Part shown: piece after piece, positions 57,718-64,000 of the stretch | How the letters are laid out: each line of letters opens with the position of its first letter | Numbering within the stretch: position 1 is the stretch's first letter | Assembly (NCBI RefSeq): GCF_963966145.1 | Contig: NC_091047.1 | Coordinates: 27,342,001 to 27,406,000 of the forward strand | Direction: 5' to 3' | Source of the DNA: Tenebrio molitor | Lineage: Eukaryota > Arthropoda > Insecta > Coleoptera > Tenebrionidae | DNA: 64,000 bases | Notes under the pieces: generated by a model | Database searches by the model: none | Seen by the model: the letters and a program-made list of their open reading frames with translations, nothing else | What the model was told of the DNA's origin: nothing | Position numbers and translations under genes: made by a program

Positions 57718-58897
57718 AATGCGTGCAAAAATGAACCGCTATGGCACCTTTTTTAAGGCTTCTTGACCGATTCAAAAATCACGTATTTTATGAACGCAAA
57801 CAAATGAAAAAACGTGCACTTTTTTTGACGGACGTTAAAAAAATTAATTGGATACAATTTTTCACTTTTTTTGTGCCAATATTTTGGAAAAAATTGATAT
57901 TGCTGACAAACTTAACGAGCAATGAATCTTTCTTTAGCAAATTTACACAAGGTAGTTATCTTAAAAAAAATACAGAATCTGTACATGTTATTCTCCGCCT
58001 TTTGGGTGTGATTAGATGTTCAGGTGGTTGTAAAAAATACTACAAGTTATTGTAAGTTTTTCAACCGATTACGATTATCGTATATCTAATACATAAAAAT
58101 GAAATTCTGAATGGCTTGTATTTGCTCATTTTTGCTCTTTTGTTGAACACTTAAATGAAAAAAAAAACAATACTAATATAATATCTATAGGGTGTTATCG
58201 AAACGCATTTTCAAAAAAGTGTGATCTATTAAAAATTAATAAAAGAAAAAATTTTCACATCACTGGAAAAAAAATGTGTAATTCATTTATTTTTGTTGAA
58301 TCCTAGGTGCCATAAAATGACAACTCACGTGAAAATTACTCATTGTGGTTGTTGATAAAAAACAGTAACAGGGAATTTTGGGGAAATTTTCAGTTTCAAA
58401 CTTATTGTAAATTTTATTGGTTTATGACTAGTTACCATTTTTTGTACGTGCATTTTTAAAGGTACTCTAGATAATTAAAGATTGTTTGCACTCTGAAATA
58501 ACAATAGATAAAGAAAGTGAAAACTAAAATACTAACATTATGACTAACTCTGGAGGAAAGTATGAAATAAGAAAATTCTCATTAATTTTAGCAATTCATT
58601 TGAAATTCCGGAAAGGAGGTTCAAAATTACTTCGTCTTAGTTAGTTTCCTGTCATGTGTCTACTCCAGGAAATTGAAGAAGTTGGTAACGGATCTTTCAG
58701 AAATGTCTGAAGATTTTTGCTAGTCCGTCTTGCAACAGTTGGTAACTTTCTCTTATATTTCTTCCATTTCTTTCAAAATTCTACTACGGAGAAACATACC
58801 GCTCAAAGAGTTAAAAAATTAATTAAAATCGCTAATAAACTATTCTTAACAAAATTTACAAAATGTGATCCACAAATTATGTAAAAATATCACAGAA

Positions 58898-59263
58898 TAC
58901 AGTCCATTCAAAAATCAAAAAAACCACCAACGTCGCATTTTCCTCGATAATTACTATCGGCAACGCTGTCTAGTGTAAAATTTGTTGAGACTTGTAATTT
59001 TGAGGTTAAATGTATATTAAGTGTCTTGTTTTTCTGTTCATGTTTAAGCAAAAATAATAAGAATTAATAAATAAATGAAACGTGCTGCTAATAAAACAAT
59101 ATGAACGAAATTCACAGCAATTGAATTTTATTTTGAATCAAATAAATGTCATAATTTATAGTTACCAACCAACATAGTATGAAAAAATATCTAGCTAGGG
59201 TTTTTTAAATTTTACCAACCTAAAGCAACAGGTGGTGGTTTTTCGATTTTTGAATGGACTTTA
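58898..59263. mobile_element. MITE with TACAGTCCATTCAAAAATC ends
   Basis: The left CAGTCCATTCAAAAATCAAA and AACCACCA block are mirrored by TGGTGGTTTTTCGATTTTTGAATGGACTTTA at the right. TA flanks both ends. It is 366 bp, with no open frame. Confidence 0.8.
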
Positions 59264-59309
59264 GTTATTTATTATACAAGACGATAATATGTAGTTATTT
59301 GTGTATCAA

Positions 59310-59406
59310 GGCCCAAAAAATGCATCTTTTTCGTCCGAGTCTGGGTTTTCTAGTCGCGGCGAGCCAAAACTTGAAAACAGGCGATGACAAAAAGCACTTT
59401 TTGGCC
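59310..59406. repeat. Palindrome with TCGCGGCGAG loop
   Basis: GGCCCAAAAAATGCATCTTTTTCGTCC pairs with GATGACAAAAAGCACTTTTTGGCC. The inner GGGTTTTCTAG and CTTGAAAACAG also pair. The loop is TCGCGGCGAGCC. Confidence 0.7.
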
Positions 59407-61465
59407 GAGGTGTGTTCGTTTCGGCAAAAATTTTGAAAAACATGAATTAATTGTAAATTTTGAGACATGTAAATTTTGACAGATGTCAAGTTAGGTATAT
59501 AAACTGAAAATTTTATATACTTAGTTATATACCACTTTTCATGTTATGTATCTCGGTAATCGAAGATGAAAAATTGTATTTTATCTTCGAGAGCGTTATG
59601 TATGGTAAACCCAGTCACCATTTTCTTCCATCCCATTTTTTAAAACTACATAGTATGTATGTAAATGTCAAAATTAACAATTATTTAGTTACGCCGTATG
59701 GTTTCAGAAATTTTGTTTTCCATAAGCGCCCTTTATCTTTTTCTGTTGATGATATTGTACAAAACCATAAAAAAAAAACTTTAGCATAATCCTTTTTGTT
59801 CAAACAAATTTGTAAAAGTTATAAAATATTTCTGTACGCTACAAATATAGCAGTTTTGTTAAATCATAATTCAGCTCATATCTCAAAAAAAGTCCTTTAA
59901 GGATTTGGTTAAACTTTAGAATTTTCAATTTTTTTGTCATTTCTGATTCCTTCTTCTTTACCTATATTCTTCAGTTTTTTTTTTAATTTCATAATAGAAT
60001 CTAATATATTTTTAATTATCTCTAATTAATCTATATTTTTATTTAATAGAAATTATTTCACCACTGTAGCTTTCGAACAGGATCGTACTGCATGAAAAGA
60101 TTCTTGCACATTTTAAAGCCAGATTTTCACCAAGCATTCTATTTACATTGATTTTTCTCTTAAAAGAACATCTACCTTAAACACAATAGCTTTCAAATAC
60201 TTTCAAAAACTTTCATTATCGTCAACAGGTGTGGTGAGTCTCTTCAGTAGGTTGTCAGTTGCAGTTAAAAAAAAATCCCTGCGTCACTTGTGACCTCGTC
60301 GGAATACACAAACAAAATGGGACCACGTGTAGTTCCAAGAGGAGAACACACGTGTTACAAGTTTACGTTCATTTCCTTTAACTCACTCTTCATCGTCTTT
60401 TCTTTGATTTTTCATAGTTTAATTGATAAATATCGTAAAAATATCGTAAAACGGTTGGGTTTTCTCGTTCGGCCCAAACAGAAATTTCCCATCGCTTTCG
60501 CAAACACCGTCCCTGCTTGATTACAGCCGAGATCTGCAGCTTTGAATCCCGCAACTGTATAATTCCGATCGGAGTTTTTTATTTTTCCATAATAAGTACT
60601 TTGGAGAATCCGTTGCTACCTTTCCCTCCGCAAGAAATCGAGCGTAAGTTGTTAATTAAATTTAAAAAAATAACAGAAAACAATAATAAAGAACGCTCCC
60701 GGCGTACGTCTGCTACGGGTAGTTAGCCTTTCTTTAATTGTGAGCCTTAATTTATGTATAAAGTTTCACTTAATACACCAATTTGATACAATGTAGTGTG
60801 GCCATTACCAGCGTTACAATTAATTACAACTTTATCTGCACCACTCTGGTTATCGTATCGGTATGATGTATAATTATCTCCTGAAAAATGATTATCGAGT
60901 GGCGATCACGGCTCGGTAATTACTTACTCTCGACGAACGTTTTGTAAACTGAAAAATTTCACATAAAATAAAATAAAATTTAAATAGGTCGGCGGTACCG
61001 GCCGTAAAACCAGCCGTAAAACGCCTATAAATCGACTTAATATGCAGAATTATGTGCTCGATAAATCGAAAAAGTGCACCTTACGTCATTATTTAGAGCT
61101 AGTCCTGTTTGAATTCGAGCCGAAGGCCCCCGGGCGGCGGCGCAGTTACTGTCATTAGGAAGTGCATTCGCACACTTAAACGCCATTTTTAGAACCGACG
61201 GTGATTAATGTCCTTTCCCACATTATCCATCGATAAACTATAAATTAAAGTTTCTGCACGTTATAATTTAGACAATAAATGATTGATAAATTGCCGCTGT
61301 CGTTTTCACGCGAAATTTCAATGATGCGAGACGATGATAGATCGGTACTTTCGCTCGTAACGTCTAGCCTCGAAGTACTACCAGGTACTGATTTTTTTTC
61401 TTGGAGTTTAATTGTCGACCGTTGACTAGTCAAATAGGGGCCGTTTACGATTTTGACACACTTAC
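59407..61465. other. Non-coding stretch; GC-richer block near a probable 5' end
   Basis: From 60220 to 61460 the sequence is GC-richer (for example the CCCCCGGGCGGCGGCGCAG stretch at about 61127). It lies just downstream, in minus-strand terms, of the putative signal-peptide exon, inside its first intron. Promoter-proximal enhancers often sit there. No coding relic is recognised. Confidence 0.3.
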
Positions 61466-61541
61466 CGACTGTAAATTGGAATTTGAGTAGGAGGTGGAGC
61501 ACGAGCAGCAATTGAAATTTGACGATGAGTGCAGCATTCAT
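61466..61541 (-). CDS. Putative first coding exon: signal peptide
   Basis: On the minus strand an ATG at 61541 opens MNAALIVKFQLLLVLHLLLK and FQFTV, a textbook signal peptide (charged N-end, long Leu-rich core). After 76 nt comes G|GTAAGTG, a perfect splice donor, leaving phase 1. This arrangement (signal-peptide exon, phase-1 donor, long first intron) is common in insect secreted and neuronal cell-surface genes. The upstream sequence is GC-rich, as expected for a 5' leader. The remaining exons are not identified with certainty; 26985-26934 is a phase-compatible candidate. Confidence 0.5.
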
Positions 61542-61610
61542 TGCGATGGGGGCTTCTGTGGACGCGGGCTGGGCCGAGGCCCTCCTCAGTCAACACTTAC
61601 ATGCTATTAA
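61542..61610 (-). promoter_or_regulatory. GC-rich 5' leader/promoter region of the putative exon
   Basis: The minus-strand sequence just before the ATG at 61541 is GC-rich (GGCCTCGGCCCAGCCCGCG) and changes abruptly to AT-rich beyond 61600. A transcription start is plausible here. No core element can be fixed. Confidence 0.3.
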
Positions 61611-61719
61611 GCATACACTTTGGTTATCTGGAACAGAAAAAGAACCCTTTAACACAATACAAATTTCAAAACTAGAATCAAAGGAGTAATAGTCATTTAT
61701 GTTACTAGTGGGATAAAGG

Positions 61720-61799
61720 CATTATTATAATACGAGTGTGAAAATTGCACGGCGAAGTCGTAGATCGAGTCGAGAAATCACACGAGCGCCATTATAATG
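61720..61799. repeat. Palindrome with CGGCGAAGTCG loop
   Basis: CATTATTATAATACGAGTGTG pairs with CACACGAGCGCCATTATAATG. The loop contains CACGGCGAAGTCGTAGATCGAG. It lies about 195 bp upstream of a tyrosine-recombinase-like pseudogene. Confidence 0.75.
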
Positions 61800-61993
61800 T
61801 TTTATTTATTGAAAATCGATTTTTTCCCTGAAATAATACATATTTGACATTTTGCATTAATTTAACAAGGTAGATTTGATTTGTTCAGTACTTTGGCAAC
61901 TAACCAGTTTTGTTAAAACGTGGGTTCAATTTTTGTTAGATTGGTTGTGGATCTTTAAAAATTTGTAACAATTTTCGCAAACAAGACAAAGAA

Positions 61994-62612
61994 GAAGCAA
62001 CAAATGTAGTTTCATCACTCTTGCCAGAAAGATCGAGACTGAAATACGAAAAAGGCTACAAATGCTTTGGTGAGTGGTGCAAAGAAAGGAAGTGTTGGGG
62101 TTTATTACATACTTAATGTTGTGGGCAATGATATCTATCAAGGAAAATGCGAATTTTAGCAACTTCCTACTTGCTTTTCTGAAAATGAAAGCAGAAAAGT
62201 ACAGACCTAAGAAATCAAAAAGTTTACCTAAACATGATGTTATACAGTTTTTGCAAGAAACTAGCGATACAAAAAATTTGTTGACGAAGGTAAGACATTT
62301 ATATCATCTTCACACATTTACAATTTTGATTTCAATGTTGCATTGATTTTTGGACTTGGAGGAAAGAGGAACTTACAAATCTGTTTTTGGAAAATGTTAA
62401 AACTGAGGGGCAGGTTTTCCATTTAATAATACCATTTAGGAAAATTTCTTGAGAAATTTTGGAAACACCCCTGAAGAATATAGTACTTTCTGGAGATCAT
62501 CTACGTCACTATTTGTGGAATTTTTGAGGAGTTTTTACTTGTAAAGCGTTACGGTGGCTGGAGGTCGAACACAGTTGCTTAGGTATATTGAGTCTTCATG
62601 TAAAAACAAAAT
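61994..62612 (+). pseudogene. Decayed tyrosine-recombinase-like gene, copy 1
   Basis: The N-terminal SAM-like part starts EATNVVSSLLPERSRLKYEK and continues GYKCFGEWCKERK. It then shifts frame to KYRPKKSKSLPKHDVIQFLQ and ETSDTKNLLTK (up to about 62288). A 47-nt interruption beginning GTAAGA follows, then ALIFGLGGKRN and VKTEGQVFHLIIPF. The C-terminal block WRSSTSLFVE..LLRYIESSCKNK fits the FRRSSAT...GGW...YIE region, near the nucleophilic Tyr. These blocks match, in order, the insect Crypton-like/ZMYM-related tyrosine recombinase family. Frameshifts and a central deletion make it non-functional. Confidence 0.65.
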
Positions 62613-63031
62613 AATTACCATTGTTCTGAGAGAAAAGGAAACTTCAACAAACCAAAGATTGGGAATTATTAGCAAACATTTGTCAGACTTGACTTTGGCC
62701 GGCATTAATTTGTCTGAATGCAAAAAATGTGTAATTATTTTTTTTAATGATTATTTCCTTCATGTGTTTAGCAACCAATTGCGTGACAAATATTGACCAA
62801 TCAAAACGAGAAAACAAAAAATAACCCGATAAAATTTCTCTAAAATGCACATGTGCAATAATTTGATAAAAAATGTCGGTACCTGATTTTTTTTTATTAT
62901 TTTGAATAAAAAGGATTGGAAATAATGCGTTTGGTTTCATTCTATTCAGGAAATAATCAGCCGTATACCCCTCGTACAAAATTTTAATATCGGCAATTTT
63001 TTTGCTAATGAACGAAAACATCCATAAATGA
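62613..63031. other. AT-rich stretch between the recombinase relic and a palindrome
   Basis: No gene is supported. The minus frame 63021-62683 (112 codons) shows no recognisable domain and overlaps AT-rich sequence. Confidence 0.3.
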
Positions 63032-63122
63032 GGTCAGTAGACCAATTATTAGCAAATAAGAGCACGAGACGAAGTCGAGGGCTTTTATTTGATAATAATT
63101 GGTCTTCTGACCGAATTTTGCA
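63032..63122. repeat. Long palindrome with CACGAGACGAAGTCGAGG loop
   Basis: GGTCAGTAGACCAATTATTAGC continuing to AAATAAGAGC is mirrored almost perfectly by GCTTTTATTTGATAATAATT and GGTCTTCTGACC. The arms are about 37 bp. It lies between the two tyrosine-recombinase relics, about 550 bp upstream of the second. Confidence 0.85.
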
Positions 63123-63676
63123 CTTGGGATATAATATGTGATTAAATAACTTTTTTGTATTGTTAGTGGGTGTACTTAATTGGAATTTTTTTGTGTACTT
63201 TATACTTCAATGAGTTTTGCTTTTTTTTTTCATGGTTCACCTAATTAAAATAAGTTAGGTAATTACCTCATTAATGTGATAATGAACTTCATTACCTAGA
63301 GCAAAATCTGGTAAGAAGACATTCTAGGAGTAATCAAGAAGAAGAACCCTAGACCGGAGAGTAAAAGAAACAGAACGCGTCAACGCATTCAGAATGAAGC
63401 TTGTTCTGTAGATGAAGATGTGGTCAAATATTATTATATTTGATATTTGATATTTCTTTTTTTTTTAATTTTGACAGTTCTGTATCATTTGTAACTTTGC
63501 TATTGACATTATTAAACAGATGTAAATTGTAATCGTTTGTATTCATATTTTGATAATTTTTGTTATTGTATTTAGCGAATATTTGAAGTATGTCCAATGC
63601 TATTGAAAACGAAATGCATTGCTCACTTTCAGAATTGACGCAGATCGCGGCAAACTATGCACAATCTAATCCAACC
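63123..63676. other. AT-rich stretch before the second recombinase relic
   Basis: A short ATG-started frame at about 63590 (MSNAIENEMHCSLSELTQIA) ends after 27 codons. It could be the start of the second relic's gene or chance. Nothing else is recognised. Confidence 0.3.
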
Positions 63677-63963
63677 TAAGATCCGAAAAGTATATGATTT
63701 CTACATTACATTTCTGATGAAAAGTATCTGACTACGAAGGTAAAAATTTCTGAGTTAGAGGAAGAATTATAAATTATTATTGTAAGTTATGATGTGTGAC
63801 TGGCGCTTGTAGATGCAGTGAAATCACCAATTTGACATTGGGAGATAGTGAAGATTTCGGCTCTGCTATCTTAGTAAAAGTTCAGGATACTAAAAATTAC
63901 AAATCGTGATCATTTACCATTTTGGGAAAGTTTTACCTGGAAATTTGCAGGAAGTACATCGGG
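63677..63963 (+). pseudogene. Decayed tyrosine-recombinase-like gene, copy 2
   Basis: Blocks read, with one stop, PKSI-FLHYISDEKYLTTK, then an interruption of about 47 nt beginning GTAAAA, then CVTGACRCSEITNLTLGDSE and DFGSAILVKVQDTKNY. After a stop, SFTILGKFYLEICRKYIG follows. The VTGACR..EI segment is the first catalytic-Arg box of the family, and the downstream beta-hairpin (ILVKVQDTK) follows as expected. It covers the middle part that copy 1 has lost. The C-terminal catalytic half would lie beyond the window edge, if present. Confidence 0.7.
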
Positions 63964-64000
63964 TAATTTAGATAGCGTTGTAGACTTTACTAAGATTATC

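Larger units (their letters stand above)
56519..58897. other. AT-rich stretch with two palindromes
   Basis: The palindromes at 57421-57512 and 57680-57717 are described separately. No gene is supported; the plus frame 57741-58055 (104 codons) is low in complexity and shows no domain. Confidence 0.35.

Noticed and set aside
62683..63021. 112-codon minus-strand frame beside the recombinase relic
   Set aside because: AT-rich, no domain, and not in the orientation or family of the neighbouring relics.

Overview
The window reads as insect nuclear DNA, possibly from a beetle (the order is a guess). It is AT-rich, has no operons or dense coding, and is filled with short inverted-repeat transposons (MITEs), decayed Tc1/mariner-type transposases and nested LTR retrotransposons. 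GC-richer blocks of a few hundred bases between them look like regulatory sequence. No complete ordinary host gene can be read from end to end.

Host-gene signals are few, and most are on the minus strand. Exon 61541-61466 would encode a signal peptide and ends in a consensus GTAAGT donor. A phase-compatible 52-nt micro-exon is possible at 26985-26934. If both belong to one gene, most of the window is one giant intron of a secreted or membrane protein whose remaining exons lie to the left. A separate 245-codon minus-strand ORF (32121-31384) starts next to a GC/CpG-rich stretch. It is the best host-like coding candidate, and I do not recognise its product.

The dominant feature (40787-52876) is an env-bearing Ty3/gypsy element of errantivirus type. 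It has 453/456-bp LTRs, a tRNA-Leu-like primer site, gag, pol and an F-type env with a furin-like site, fusion peptide and membrane anchor. It carries single-base frameshifts, stops, and two insertions in its integrase. One insertion is a 520-bp non-coding hairpin element (45597-46116). The other is a 3440-bp gag-only LTR element (46161-49600) with LTRs identical by eye and a 4-bp CTAT target duplication. That inner element lacks protease, RT and RNase H but moved recently, so it was probably mobilised in trans. Its 3' part holds about 17 hairpin-forming tandem repeats.

Left of this element (1-40 kb) there are at least eight MITE-like inverted-repeat elements. There are also relics of Tc1-like transposases (8194-8999, 29870-30363), mariner-like transposases (18078-18667, 24598-24714, 36094-36205, 37780-38002) and a non-LTR reverse transcriptase (2413-2530). 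Right of it lie more MITEs and a series of palindromes with GAGCGAAGCGAG- or CGAAGTCG-like loops. Two decayed tyrosine-recombinase-like genes (61994-62612 and 63677-63963) each lie downstream of such a palindrome and share the position of a roughly 47-nt intron-like interruption.
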